Part shown: in pieces, positions 31,855-43,329 of the stretch
How the letters are laid out: every line of letters begins with the position of its first letter
How positions within the stretch are numbered: position 1 is the first letter of the stretch
Assembly: GCA_009760885.1 (NCBI GenBank)
Contig: CM019693.1
Location: 47,374,751-47,438,750, forward strand
Length of the DNA: 64,000 nt
Direction: 5' to 3'
Source of the DNA: Achatina immaculata
Lineage: Eukaryota; Mollusca; Gastropoda; Stylommatophora; Achatinidae
Position numbers and translations under genes: made by a program
Notes under the pieces: model-generated
What the model saw: the letters and a program-made list of their open reading frames with translations, nothing else
Databases searched by the model: none
What the model was told of the DNA's origin: nothing

Positions 31855-32115
31855 TCTAGGACCCAGTATCAGGCCAACTTTTCTTATGTGGTGTGAAGAC
31901 TGAAGACCTATCTCAGGACCCAGTATCAGGCCAACTTTTCTTATGTGGTGTGAAGACTGAAGACCTATCTCAGGTCAACTTTTCTTATGTGGTGTGAAGA
32001 CTGAAGACCTATCTCAGGCCAACTTTTCTTATGTGGTGTGAAGACTGAAGACCTATCTCAGGACCCAGTATCAGGCCAGCTTTTCTTATGTGGTGTGAAG
32101 ACTGAAGACCTATCT
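31855..32115. repeat. 57-bp tandem repeat inside the transposon-like ORF
   Basis: Four to five partly shortened copies of AGGACCCAGTATCAGGCCAA then CTTTTCTTATGTGGTGTGAAGACTGAAGACCTATCTC. They duplicate a coding part of the surrounding pseudogene (EIGLQSSHHIRKVGLILGP on the - strand). Confidence 0.88.
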
Positions 32116-32395
32116 CAGCTCTTCCATTCACACAGAAAAAGCAACACTTGGCATGCCCCAACTGCATTCTAATTAAAACTGTAGTAAGCTTCCACAGATC
32201 TGCCACTGATGGTCTTCATATTTAGTTGCTTAAAGAAGCAGTTTCATCTTTTCATACATCTCTTGCACAGCTTGACCTACAGGAACAGGTGGTAGTGAAT
32301 TTCTGTTGCGCAACAAAAAAGCTTTTAACCGTAACCTGGATATTAGTCTATGAAGAGTTTCCGGCTTTGTGGATTATGTCCCCTCATCTGTCACC

Positions 32396-32555
32396 AGGCC
32401 ATTGACATCACAGCAGACAGCAAAGGTGTTTTCCTTTATGAAAAATGAGGGTTAGTCTTTCTGCTGGTGCCTATACATTGACATCACAGCAGACAGCAAA
32501 GTTGTTTTCCTTTATGAAAAATGAGGGTTAGTCTTTCTGCTGGTGCCTACATTGA
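32396..32555. repeat. Two-copy tandem repeat of about 76 bp
   Basis: ATTGACATCACAGCAGACAG through AATGAGGGTTAGTCTTTCTGCTGGTGCCTA occurs twice in a row within the decayed ORF. Confidence 0.88.
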
Positions 32556-32799
32556 CACTTTCACATTTTCCTCCAGTAGATTCCACTGCTGTAGTCTTCG
32601 ATGTGAGAATTTCTGTTCTTTTTTAAAATTAAGTACCGATCTCAATTTAGATCACTCAGCTCTTGGATGGCTTATTATGAAGCTGATGTTGGTGAAAATT
32701 TTGGATCTTGTGAAAGCTTGAGCGATGTTTCTCAATCACTTTCTCCATCAGGCTCCGGGATGTGATGATCTGGTGAGATAGGAACAGGCAAGTCATCTT

Positions 32800-33225
32800 C
32801 ATGTGCTGCTGGTCATTTGGATGATGGGATGTTTGGATAGTTCAAGGTCACTTCTTCTTTCTCAACATTCATGTGCTGCTGGTCATTTGGATGATGGGAT
32901 GTTTGGATAGTTCAAGGTCACTTCTTCTTTCTCAACATTCATGTGCTGCTGGTCATTTGGATGATGGGATGTTTGGATAGTTCAAGGTCACTTCTTCTTT
33001 CTCAACATTCATGTGCTGCTGGTCATTTGGATGATGGGATGTTTGGATAGTTCAAGGTCCACTTCTTCTTTCTCAACATTCATGTGCTGCTGGTCATTTG
33101 GATGATGGGATGTTTGGATAGTTCAAGGTCCACTTCTTCTTTCTCAACATTCATGTGCTGCTGGTCATTTGGATGATGGGATGTTTGGATAGTTCAAGGT
33201 CACTTCTTCTTTCTCAGCATTCCAT
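32800..33225. repeat. 70-bp minisatellite, about six units
   Basis: CATGTGCTGCTGGTCATTTG then GATGATGGGATGTTTGGATAGTTCAAGGTCACTTCTTCTTTCTCAACATT, nearly identical copies (TCAC/TCCAC). Directly beside the transposon-like pseudogene and possibly derived from its 5' part. Confidence 0.94.
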
Positions 33226-33351
33226 GCTGAAGAGGAGTCACCATGCACAAGAAACAGTAGCCTCTCACCATATCATGGGAACGGTGAAATGCTTTGACAG
33301 TCCTTTATTATTCTACCAGCCATGGGGAATGCCTGGCACGTGAGGTGCCTA

Positions 33352-34512
33352 GGGTTTGTCTTGATCTCCTTTCCTTACAACCAGAATAATGATGATATGC
33401 TGTCTTGATCTCCTTTCCTTACAACCAGAATAATGATGATATGCTGTCTTGATCTCCTTTCCTTACAACCAGAATAATGATGATATGCTGTCTTGATCTC
33501 CTTTCCTTACAACCAGAATAATGATGATATGCTGTCTTGATCTCCTTTCCTTACAACCAGAATAATGATGATATGCTGTCTTGATCTCCTTTCCTTACAA
33601 CCAGAATAATGATGATATGCTGTCTTGATCTCCTTTCCTTACAACCAGAATAATGATGATATGCTGTCTTGATCTCCTTTCCTTACAACCAGAATAATGA
33701 TGATATGCTGTCTTGATCTCCTTTCCTTATAACCAAAGTAATGATGATATGCTGTCTTGATCTCCTTATCTTACAACTAAAATAATGATGATATGCTGTC
33801 TTGATCTCCTTATCTTACAACTAAAATAATGATGATATGCTGTCTTGATCTCCTTATCTTACAACTAAAATAATGATGACATGCTGCCTTGGATCTCCTT
33901 ATCTTACAACTAAAATAATGATGATATGCTGTCTTGATCTCCTTATCTTACAACTAAAATAATGATGATATGCTGTCTTGATCTCCTTATCTTACAACTA
34001 AAATAATGATGATATGCTGTCTTGATCTCCTTATCTTACAACTAAAATAATGATGACATGCTGCCTTGGATCTCCTTATCTTACAACTAAAATAATGATG
34101 ACATGCTGCCTTGGATCTCCTTATCTTACAACTAAAATAATGATGATATGCTGTCTTGATCTCCTTATCTTACAACTAAAATAATGATGATATGCTGTCT
34201 TGGATCTCCTTATCTTACAACTAAAATAATGATGATATGCTGTCTTGATCTCCTTATCTTACAACTAAAATAATGATGACATGCTGCCTTGGATCTCCTT
34301 ATCTTACAACTAAAATAATGATGATATGCTGTCTTGATCTCCTTATCTTACAACTAAAATAATGATGATATGCTGTCTTGGATCTCCTTATCTTACAACT
34401 AAAATAATGATGATATGCTGTCTTGGATCTCCTTATCTTACAACTAAAATAATGATGATATGCTGTCTTGGATCTCCTTATCTTACAACTAAAATAAAGA
34501 TGATATGCTGTG
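33352..34512. repeat. 44-bp minisatellite, about 26 units
   Basis: Unit GATCTCCTTATCTTACAACT then AAAATAATGATGATATGCTGTCTT. The left third has a distinct variant (TTTCCTTACAACCAGAATAATG), the rest the TATCTTACAACTAAAATAATG form. Confidence 0.95.
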
Positions 34513-34916
34513 TTGACTAGGGGAGTAAATGCATGTTTCTGAGATGAAAAAGTCACTTGAGCACACACACAACAAACATTGTCTTCACATTTCCACAGCA
34601 TCTTGAAAACCAGATCCTAAACACAGAAGTGTTTGTATAATCAGCAGCTTCTTACAATTCACTTTATAAATAGCTCAACAAATGAAGCACATTTCAACAA
34701 TATGGCTCTCATAAGAATCTTATGGCTGAACTCAAAAGTAGCAACCTGAATTCTTTGGCTGGGAAAAGTTTGCTTGACAGATATAAAAATGTTGCTCTAA
34801 AACAGCAGAAGCAACGTCATGACAGCAACAGCTGAGAGGGTTTTTATGTCACATTGGTTTCTTCACATCGGGATCAGTCAGTCAGAACCAACTTATGTGT
34901 TGTACAGTGATACCTG
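34513..34916. other. Unassigned intron sequence
   Basis: No repeat or product recognised; may belong to the 5' flank of the transposon-like element at 31373-32770. Confidence 0.4.
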
Positions 34917-35150
34917 GTTATTATTTTATAGTCTGATATTACAGTGTTTTAATTGATGTATGATTTTATATTCTGACATTACAGTGTGTTACCTGATGTA
35001 TGATTTTATAGTCTGACAGAACAGTTACCTGATATATGATTTTATAGTCTGACAGAACAGTTACCTGATGTATGATTTTATAGTCTGACAGAACAGTTAC
35101 CTGATGTGTGATTTTATAGTCAGACAACACATATATACCTGATGTCTGAC
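34917..35150. repeat. 39-40-bp minisatellite, right block
   Basis: Six or so units of GATGTATGATTTTATAGTCTGACA then ACAGTTACCT, the same family as 29700-30090. The two blocks probably were one array, later separated by about 4.8 kb of inserted material. Confidence 0.88.
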
Positions 35151-35223
35151 AGTGCAGCTGTGTGCATCATGTCTGATATTTGAAATTGTGGTCAGACAGC
35201 AATGTATATATGTGTCTAATTTT

Positions 35224-35400
35224 GTGCGAGGGCAAGTCAGTAAGTCATGGAATGAGCTAGATCAAAAATTGACTGCAAGTATTTGCCTCAAATTTTTTTA
35301 TTTTTCACCATGTGACCCCGGCACTTTCAGACAGTTATCACATTGATTCATAAGTTTTTGAAAGCTGACATCAAAGAAGGTTCGTGGCTGTTGCTGCAGC
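35224..35400. mobile_element. Possible mariner 5' end fragment
   Basis: GTGCGAGGGCAAGTCAGTAA near 35222 resembles a mariner terminal repeat followed by leader sequence. No transposase and no matching right end found, so this is only a candidate. Confidence 0.3.
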
Positions 35401-35454
35401 CAGTGATTTACCTCCTTGGCAACGTCTTCTCATCTCACCATTGGCAACCACCCA

Positions 35455-35675
35455 GGTGGCCAAAAAGATGAAACCACCTGGCGCTAATCAGGGGCCCAAA
35501 AAGATGAAACCACCTGGTGCTAATCAGGGGCCCAAAAAGATGAAACCACCTGGCGCTAATCATTGGCTCAAAAAGATGAAACCACCTGGCGCTAATCAGG
35601 GGCCCAAAAAGATTAAACCACCTGGGGCTAATCAGGGGCCCAAAAAGATGAAACCACCTGGGGCTAAGTCCTGTT
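35455..35675. repeat. 36-bp minisatellite (copy also at 37775-37995)
   Basis: Six units of GATGAAACCACCTGGCGCTA then ATCAGGGGCCCAAAAA. A multiple of 3, giving open frames on both strands (KMKPPGANQGPK on +). GGGGCCC is palindromic in each unit. Confidence 0.94.
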
Positions 35676-35679
35676 TTTA

Positions 35680-36575
35680 AAGTGGATGTGCCTAGTATTT
35701 GGAAGCAAAGATTTTCAACAGCTCCTTCCTTGTTCTGGGCATAGCAAGGCAAGCAGTGTCAACACATCCGGGAGAACCACGCCTGCACCCAGGAGACCAG
35801 AGTGTGGTCGGTGAACGGACTGTCGCAGTTTCCTCAAGGTGACACAATATCTTCTTCTTAAGCACGCTGGCGATGATATGTGGTACCTTGATTTTTGCAA
35901 TGCGCCTTTTGGCTGGGTACCTCTGACTTCAGCATCTTTCCTTAGGGCAGACTGGTCTTGCTTGGACTGCCATGAAGACAGCGGTGTAGGCTGGCCTGGC
36001 CAAAACTTTGTTTTCCAGCCTCTGGTGGCTGTACTTAAGCCCCTTCTCCATGTCAGATCCAAAGATGGCTTTGAGACAATTCCACACAGACACTCCGACT
36101 TTGGGTTGAGGAATCTGACGTGTGCCTCAGCGATATCTATTCCCTGCCACCTGTAGTCTGCTGGCTCTGTTTTGTTTACATCATTCTGATACCCACTGTT
36201 GTAAAGACCCATAGGCTTGTCACGTCCTGGATTCACTGGTTTCACAGCAGATTTTCCTCATCCCCGCCAGAGATCTCCATGTCCCCATCCGTCCACCAAC
36301 CTGACATTACATTTTACAAAAATAACAATTACAATTAGTGTTGACTGCTACAGGTTTCTGGGCTACAGAGGTAGGTCAGAGTTTTTAAGCAAACAGATCT
36401 ATGTTCCCTGTCTCACAAAGACTGTGTTAACTGTATTCTTAACACGGTTGTTCCCAGGGGGGTGACACAATATGAGGTGTCGTTTCTCCATGAGCCTGGA
36501 ATTCAGCCAACATGACAGCCTGCCAGTCCCAAGAAAATGCTGAGCATAATCTTGTGTGCTGATACGCTTGAACTT
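35680..36575. other. Unassigned 0.9-kb stretch with open frames on both strands (duplicated at 38000-38893)
   Basis: Open frames of 176 codons (-, 36245-35715) and 105 codons (+, 35839-36156) overlap. Richer in G and C than the surroundings. The two duplicate copies keep both frames open, but the copies are too recent for that to mean selection. No domain recognised. It may be an old mobile-element fragment. Confidence 0.4.
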
Positions 36576-37152
36576 TCTGATGACTGGGATGGAGGTGTGT
36601 CTACATTCCATGGAGGCTCACTCTACTCTGGTGACTGGGATGGAGGTGTGTCTACATTCCATGGAGGATCACTCTTACTCTGGTGACTGGGATGGAGGTG
36701 TGTCTACATTCCATGGAGGCTCACTCTTACTCTGGTGACTGGGATGGAGGTGTGTCTACATTCCATGGAGGCTCACTCTTATTCTGATGACTGGGATGGA
36801 GGTGTGTCTACATTCCATGGAGGCTCACTCTTACTCTGGTGACTGGGATGGAGGTGTGTCTACATTCCATGGAGACTCACTCTTACTCTGGTGACTGGGA
36901 TGGAGGTGTGTCTACATTCCATGGAGGCTCACTCTTACTCTGGTGACTGCGATGGAGGTGTGTCTACATTCCATGGAGGCTCACTCTTACTCTGGTGACT
37001 GGGATGGAGGTGTGTCTACATTCCATGGAGGCTCACTCTTACTCTGATGACTGGGATGGAGGTGTGTCTACATTCCATGGAGGCTCACTCTTACTCTGGT
37101 GACTGGGATGGAGGTGTGTCTACATTCCGTGGAGGCTCACTCTTACTCTTGT
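36576..37152. repeat. 52-bp minisatellite (copy also at 38894-39470)
   Basis: About 11 units of CTCTGGTGACTGGGATGGAG then GTGTGTCTACATTCCATGGAGGCTCACTCTTA, uniform, with the same single-base variants in both duplicate copies. Confidence 0.95.
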
Positions 37153-37167
37153 TGAAAGTGATGAACC

Positions 37168-37605
37168 TATGATTTGCCCCCCTCCTCTAACAATTCATTT
37201 GATGAAGCCCCCCCCCCACCTCCTCTAACAATTCATTTGATGAAGTCCTCCCCCCCACCTCCTCTAACAATTCATTTGATGAAGTTCCCCCCCCCCCTTT
37301 AACAATTCATTTGATGAACTCCCCCCTCCTCTAACAATTCATTCGATGAAGCTTCCCCCCCCCCTCCTCTAACAATTCATTTGATGAAGTCCCCCCCCCA
37401 CCTCCTCTAACAATTCATTTGATGAACTCCCCCCCCCCCCCCTCTAACAATTCATTCGATGAAGTTCCCCCACCCCCTAACAATTCATTTGATGAACCCC
37501 CCCCCAATTCATTTGATGAACTCCCCTCCCCTCCCACAATTCATTTGATGAACTCCCCCCCCCCCCCTCCTCTAACAATTCATTTTATGAAGTTCCCACT
37601 TGCGA
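37168..37605. repeat. C-rich minisatellite (copy also at 39490-39915)
   Basis: About 12 units of C-run plus TCCTCTAACAATTCATTTGA then TGAA. C runs reach 8-15 bases and differ in length between the duplicate copies. Confidence 0.93.
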
Positions 37606-40059
37606 CCTCCATGGGATGACCTTGATGTTCCTGGTTTATCCGCTATTTAATTTCTGGGTCCAGTTTTTATGCTTTTCTTGACATGCACTTCCTGTGTGTG
37701 CAGTCCTTTGGCCCACAGAAAAAGCTTAACTCCTTGGCAACGTCTTCTCATCTCACCATTGGCAACCACCCAGGTGGCCAAAAAGATGAAACCACCTGGC
37801 GCTAATCAGGGGCCCAAAAAGATGAAACCACCTGGCGCTAATCAGGGGCCCAAAAAGATGAAACCACCTGGCGCTAATCAGGGGCCCAAAAAGATGAAAC
37901 CACCTGGCGCTAATCAGGGGCCCAAAAAGATGAAACCACCTGGGGCTAATCAGGGGCCCAAAAAGATGAAACCACCTGGGGCTAAGTCCTGTTTTTAAAG
38001 TGGATGTGCCTAGTATTTGCAAGCAAAGATTTTCAACAGCTCCTTCCTTGTTCTGGGCATAGCAAGGCAAGCAGTGTCAACACATCCGGGAGAACCACGC
38101 CTGCACCCAGGAGACCAGAGTGTGGTCGGTGAACGGACTGTCGCAGTTTCCTCAAGGTGACACAAAATCTTCTTCTTAAGCACGCTGGCGATGATACGTG
38201 GTACCTTGATTTTTGCAATGCGCCTTTTGGCTGGGTACCTCTGACTTCAGCATCTTTCCTTAGGGCAGGCTGGTCTTGCTCAGACTGCCATGAAGACAGC
38301 GGTGTAGGCTGGCCTGGCCAAAACTTTGTTTTCCAGCCTCTGGTGGCTGTACTTAAGCCCCTTCTCCATGTCAGATCCAAAGATGGCTTTGAGACAATTC
38401 CACACAGACACTCCGACTTTGGGTTGAGGAATCTGACGTGTGCCTCAGCGATATCTATTCCCCGCCACCTGTAGTCTGCTGGCTCTGTTTTGTTTAGATC
38501 ATTCTGATACCCACTGTTGTAAAGACCCATAGGCTTGTCACGTCCTGGATTCATTGGTTTCACACCAGACTTCCCTCATCCCCGCCAGAGATCTCCATGT
38601 CCCCATCAATCCACCAACCTGACATTACATTTTACAAAAATAACAATTACAATTAGTGTTGACTGCTACAGGTTTCTGGGCTACAGAGGTAGGTCAGAGT
38701 TTTTAAGCAAACAGATCTATGTTCCCTGTCTCACAAAGACTGTGTTAACTGTATTCTTAACACGGTTGTTCCCAGGGGGGTGACACAATATGAGGTGTCG
38801 TTTCTCCATGAGCCTGGAATTCAGCCAACATGACAGCCTGCCAGTCCCAAGAAAATGCTGAGCATAATCTTGTGTGCTGATACGCTTGAACTTTCTGATG
38901 ACTGGGATGGAGGTGTGTCTACATTCCATGGAGGCTCACTCTTACTCTGGTGACTGGGATGGAGGTGTGTCTACATTCCATGGAGGATCACTCTTACTCT
39001 GGTGACTGGGATGGAGGTGTGTCTACATTCCATGGAGGCTCACTCTTACTCTGGTGACTGGGATGGAGGTGTGTCTACATTCCATGGAGGCTCACTCTTA
39101 TTCTGATGACTGGGATGGAGGTGTGTCTACATTCCATGGAGGCTCACTCTTACTCTGGTGACTGGGATGGAGGTGTGTCTACATTCCATGGAGACTCACT
39201 CTTACTCTGGTGACTGGGATGGAGGTGTGTCTACATTCCATGGAGGCTCACTCTTACTCTGGTGACTGCGATGGAGGTGTGTCTACATTCCATGGAGGCT
39301 CACTCTTACTCTGGTGACTGGGATGGAGGTGTGTCTACATTCCATGGAGGCTCACTCTTACTCTGATGACTGGGATGGAGGTGTGTCTACATTCCATGGA
39401 GGCTCACTCTTACTCTGGTGACTGGGATGGAGGTGTGTCTACATTCCGTGGAGGCTCACTCTTACTCTTGTTGAAAGTGATGAACCTATGATTTGCCCCC
39501 CTCCTCTAACAATTCATTTGATGAAGGCCCCCCCCCCCTCCTCTAACAATTCATTTGATGAAGTCCTCCCCCCCACCTCCTCTAACAATTCATTTGATGA
39601 AGTTCCCCCCCCCCCCTTTAACAATTCATTTGATGAACTCCCCCCTCCTCTAACAATTCATTCGATGAAGCTTCCCCCCCCCCTCCTCTAACAATTCATT
39701 TGATGAAGTCCCCCCCCCACCTCCTCTAACAATTCATTTGATGAACTCCCCCCCCCCCCCTCTAACAATTCATTCGATGAAGTTCCCCCACCCCCTAACA
39801 ATTCATTTGATGAACCCCCCCCCAATTCATTTGATGAACTCCCCTCCCCTCCCACAATTCATTTGATGAACCCCCCCCCCCCCCTCCTCTAACAATTCAT
39901 TTTATGAAGTTCCCACTTGCGACCTCCATGGGATGACCTTGATGTTCCTGGTTTATCCGCTATTTAATTTCTGGGTCCAGTTTTTCTGCTTTTCTTGACA
40001 TGCACTTCCTGTGTGTGCAGTCCTTTGGCCCACAGAAAAAGCTTAACTCCTCACACTGT

Positions 40060-41735
40060 TCTTCTTGTGTCCATGCAACACACTCACCACATTACAACAG
40101 CTGCTGTTAAATAACCATCACATGCATGTAACACACCACATTAAAACAGCTGCTGTTAAATAGTCGTCACATGCATGTAACTCACCACATTAAAACAGCT
40201 GTTAAATAGTCGTCACATGCATGTAACACACCACATTAAAACAGCTGCTGTTAAATAGTCGTAACATGCATGTAACACACCACATTAAAACAGCTGCTGT
40301 TAAATAACCATCACGTGCATGTAACTCACCACATTAAAACAGCTGCTGTTAAATAGTCATCACATGCATGTAACTCACCACATTAAAACAGCTGCTGTTA
40401 AATAACCATCACGTGCATGTAACTCACCACATTAAAACAGCTGCTGTTAAATAACCATCACGTGCATGTAACTCACCACATTAAAACAGCTGCTGTTAAA
40501 TAGTCGTCACGTGCATGTAACTCACCACATTAAAACAGCTGCTGTTAAATAGTCGTCACGTGCATGTAACTCACCACATTAAAACAGCTGCTGTTAAATA
40601 GTCGTCACATGCATGTAACACACCACATTAAAACAGCTGCTGTTAAATAGCCGTCACATGCATGTAACACACCACATTAAAACAGCTGCTGTTAAATAGC
40701 CGTCACATGCATGTAACACACCACATTAAAACAGCTGCTGTTAAATAGCCGTCACATGCATGTAACACACCACATTAAAACAGCTGCTGTTAAATAGCCG
40801 TCACATGCATGTAACACACCACATTAAAACAGCTGCTGTTAAATAGCCGTCACATGCATGTAACACACCACATTAAAACAGCTGCTGTTAAATAGCCGTC
40901 ACATGCATGTAACACACCACATTAAAAGAGCTGCTGTTAAATAGCCGTCACATGCAACACACCACATTAAAAGAGCTGCCGTTAAATAGCCGTCACATGC
41001 AACACACCACATTAAAACAGCTGCCGTTAAATAGCCGTCACATGCATGTAACACACCACATTAAAACAGCTGCTGTTAAATAGCCGTCACATGCATGTAA
41101 CACACCACATTAAAACAGCTGCTGTTAAATAGCCGTCACATGCATGTAACACACCACATTAAAACAGCTGCTGTTAAATAACCATCACATGCATGTAACT
41201 CACCATATTAAAACAGCTGCTGTTAAATAGTCGTCACATGCATGTAACACACCATATTAAAACAGCTGCTGTTAAATAACCATCACGTGCATGTAACTCA
41301 CCATATTAAAACAGCTGCTGTTAAATAGTCGTCATATGCATGTAACACACCATATTAAAACAGCTGCTGTTAAATATCCATCACGTGCATGTAACTCACC
41401 ATATTAAAACAGCTGCTGTTAAATAACCATCACGTGCATGTAACTCACCATATTAAAACAGCTGCTGTTAAATAACCGTCACGTGCATGTAACACACCAT
41501 ATTAAAACAGCTGCTGTTAAATAACCGTCACGTGCATGTAACTCACCATATTAAAACAGCTGCTGTTAAATAACCGTCACGTGCATGTAACTCACCATAT
41601 TAAAACAGCTGCTGTTAAATAACCGTCACGTGCATGTAACTCACCATATTAAAACAGCTGCTGTTAAATAGCCGTCACATGCATGTAACACACCACATTA
41701 AAACAGCTGCTGTTAAATAGCCGTCATATGCTGGG
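40060..41735. repeat. 49-bp palindrome-rich minisatellite, about 34 units
   Basis: Unit CATGCATGTAACACACCACA then TTAAAACAGCTGCTGTTAAATAGCCGTCA. It contains CATGCATG and AACAGCTGCTGTT, both self-complementary or nearly so. Variants (CACA/CTCA, CACATT/CATATT, AGCCGTCA/AACCATCA) are grouped in blocks. Confidence 0.95.
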
Positions 41736-41854
41736 ATGCTTTGATTCTGATTTCATGCTAGTTGGTGCTGCTACATACCACCAAAAACTGCAGTGAAATT
41801 TCAGTTTTCATTCAGACCGGAGATTTGTGACTTATTTATTGACTTGCCTTCATA

Positions 41855-42050
41855 TTTTTGACAGCACATCAATGTATGCGGTGTCTAGTGATGCAGTCTG
41901 ACAGCACATCAATGTACCCGGTGTCTAGTGATGCAGTCTGACAGCACATCAATGTATGTGGTGTCTAGTGATGCAGTCTGACAGCACATCAATGTATGTG
42001 GTGTCTAGTGATGCAGTCTGACAACACATCAATGTACCCAGTGTCTAGTT
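41855..42050. repeat. 40-bp minisatellite
   Basis: Five units of GACAGCACATCAATGTATGT then GGTGTCTAGTGATGCAGTCT. Confidence 0.92.
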
Positions 42051-42208
42051 TTGTAATCTAAGAGTACAGTCAGTTTTATTAATGATACAAGATACATGGT
42101 AGCAAGAAATGAGAGGTCAGTGTTTGAAGATAATATCATGTTGTTAAATTCATGTGTGGTTATGAGGACATATTAAATGCAGGCTATAGAGTAAGAATTC
42201 TCTTTCAG

Positions 42209-42292
42209 CATGGTAAAATCAAAGACATCAGGATGGTCACTTACAGAAATGGGAGCCCTAAAGGAATTGCTTATGTGGAGTATGACAGTGAG
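42209..42292 (+). CDS. SART3: SART3 exon F: middle of RRM2
   Basis: 28 codons: HGKIKDIRMVTYRNGSPKGI then AYVEYDSE, the RRM2 beta-2, loop and RNP1 strand (KGIAYVEY, compare KGLAYVEY in vertebrates). Acceptor TTCTCTTTCAG, donor GTATGT. Phase 0 at both ends, joining exon E to exon G in frame. Confidence 0.96.
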
Positions 42293-42369
42293 GTATGTTC
42301 TGGAACTGCCTGCCTGCATGCACACGTACTCATGTGGAAAGAAATGTTCCTTTATTCAGTCTTCTTGTT

Positions 42370-42565
42370 ATGGTTTTATCCAGGTCTGTTGTGTTTTGTT
42401 GTCAGTTTTATCCAGATCTCTTGTGTTTTGTTGTCAGTTTTATCCAGATCTCTTGTGTTTTGTTGTCAGTTTTATCCAGATCTATTGTGTTTTGTTGTCA
42501 ATTGTAGCTGATCTGTTGTATTTTGTTGTCAGTTGTAGATGATGTTGTGTTTTGTGTCAGTTGCA
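42370..42565. repeat. 31-bp minisatellite
   Basis: About six units, degenerating rightwards, of TTTATCCAGATCTCTTGTGT then TTTGTTGTCAG. Each ends in an acceptor-like TTGTCAG. Confidence 0.9.
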
Positions 42566-42639
42566 GCAGATCTGTTGTGTTCCATTTGTCAGTTTTAGTC
42601 AGAAATATTTTGTGTGTGTGTGTTGTTGGTTGTGCCACG

Positions 42640-43280
42640 TATGCTATGAACACTGATCACCTGACAGTACACTGGTGTGAAGTAACAAAGCACAGAAGAA
42701 CAGTACTGTGTGGTGACCTTGGGAAGTCATAAACAAAACACTTTTAAATGTTCAAAATCAGACTCTGGTATCATTGCGTTCACAACACCCTCATATATGC
42801 TCCGTCGCATGCTGCAGAATCCGTCCAAGAGTGTGGTTGCTAATAGTTTCCATCAATGTCAAGCCAACCAGGATCTGCCTTGTTTGATGCATGTTCCCTT
42901 TATCAACCCCAGCTCCTTATGGAGAGGATGTCCTTCATGCCAGCAACCCTGATGTATGCTTTTACCTGAGCATTCTTGTGTTTTGACCCACACTCAGTAT
43001 ATCAAGCAGAAAGTGTGTGGCCAACACTGGAGTATACCTGCTGCAACCCAAGACCACTCTCATTGCCTCATTCTGTACACATTTTGGTTTATTCATTTGT
43101 GCATATGACAGGGTGAGTAAGCCTAGACCATACTCCAGGGGTGACATCACCAGTGCCTGCATCAGCAAGAACATAGTGCTCCGTGGAAAGTTTGCTGCAG
43201 CCTTTAACCTACCTGCTCCCAACATTTTCCTGGCCTTTTATATTACACTGTCTAGATGTTGTGCAAAGGATGATGAATGA
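42640..43280 (-). mobile_element. LINE fragment (C-terminal region)
   Basis: Antisense frame 43225-42962 reads ALVMSPLEYGLGLLTLSYAQ, KPKCVQNEAMRVVLGCSRYT and ends in a decayed tail. The LEYG..LL and QNEAMR.VLGC.R.T blocks are the C-terminal region of RTE/I-type LINEs. Further similar but broken sequence extends to about 42700. Confidence 0.72.
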
Positions 43281-43329
43281 TCATTGTGTTCTTTTAATTT
43301 CTTGTCCCCAACACTTCACAGTCTGAACT

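Larger units (their letters stand above)
31373..32770 (-). pseudogene. Decayed transposon-like ORF of an unnamed animal family
   Basis: On the - strand, blocks in order: RLQQWNLLEENVKVSM (about 32612-32565), PVPVGQAVQEMYEKMKLLL (about 32285-32229), CCFFCVNGRAEIGLQ (32130 region), IILPLLHVKLGLMKKCV (about 31840-31790), LTDAKIKEGIFFGPQIWELL, FLGNRRSENYV and GAVSDEHGERLHQDISLMER near the end. I recall this block order (RLQQWNLL, LPPLHIKLGLMK, AKIKEGIF.GPQI, GERFHQDI..ME.RYQGKW) from multicopy uncharacterised proteins in invertebrates, which suggests a mobile-element protein; I cannot name the superfamily. Several frameshifts, stops and internal tandem repeats make it dead. Confidence 0.62.
35411..40049. 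repeat. Segmental tandem duplication of 2.3 kb (offset 2318-2320 bp)
   Basis: Unit 1 is about 35411-37728, unit 2 about 37729-40049, both starting CTCCTTGGCAACGTCTTCTC. Each contains a 36-bp minisatellite, an 800-bp unassigned stretch, a 52-bp minisatellite and a C-rich minisatellite. Differences are few (for example TCATTGGCTCAAAAAG in unit 1 only). Confidence 0.95.

Noticed and set aside
42152..42542. 110-119-codon frames with LLCFVVSFIQ repeats
   Set aside because: They run past the SART3 exon F donor into the 31-bp array; only 42209-42292 is supported as coding.
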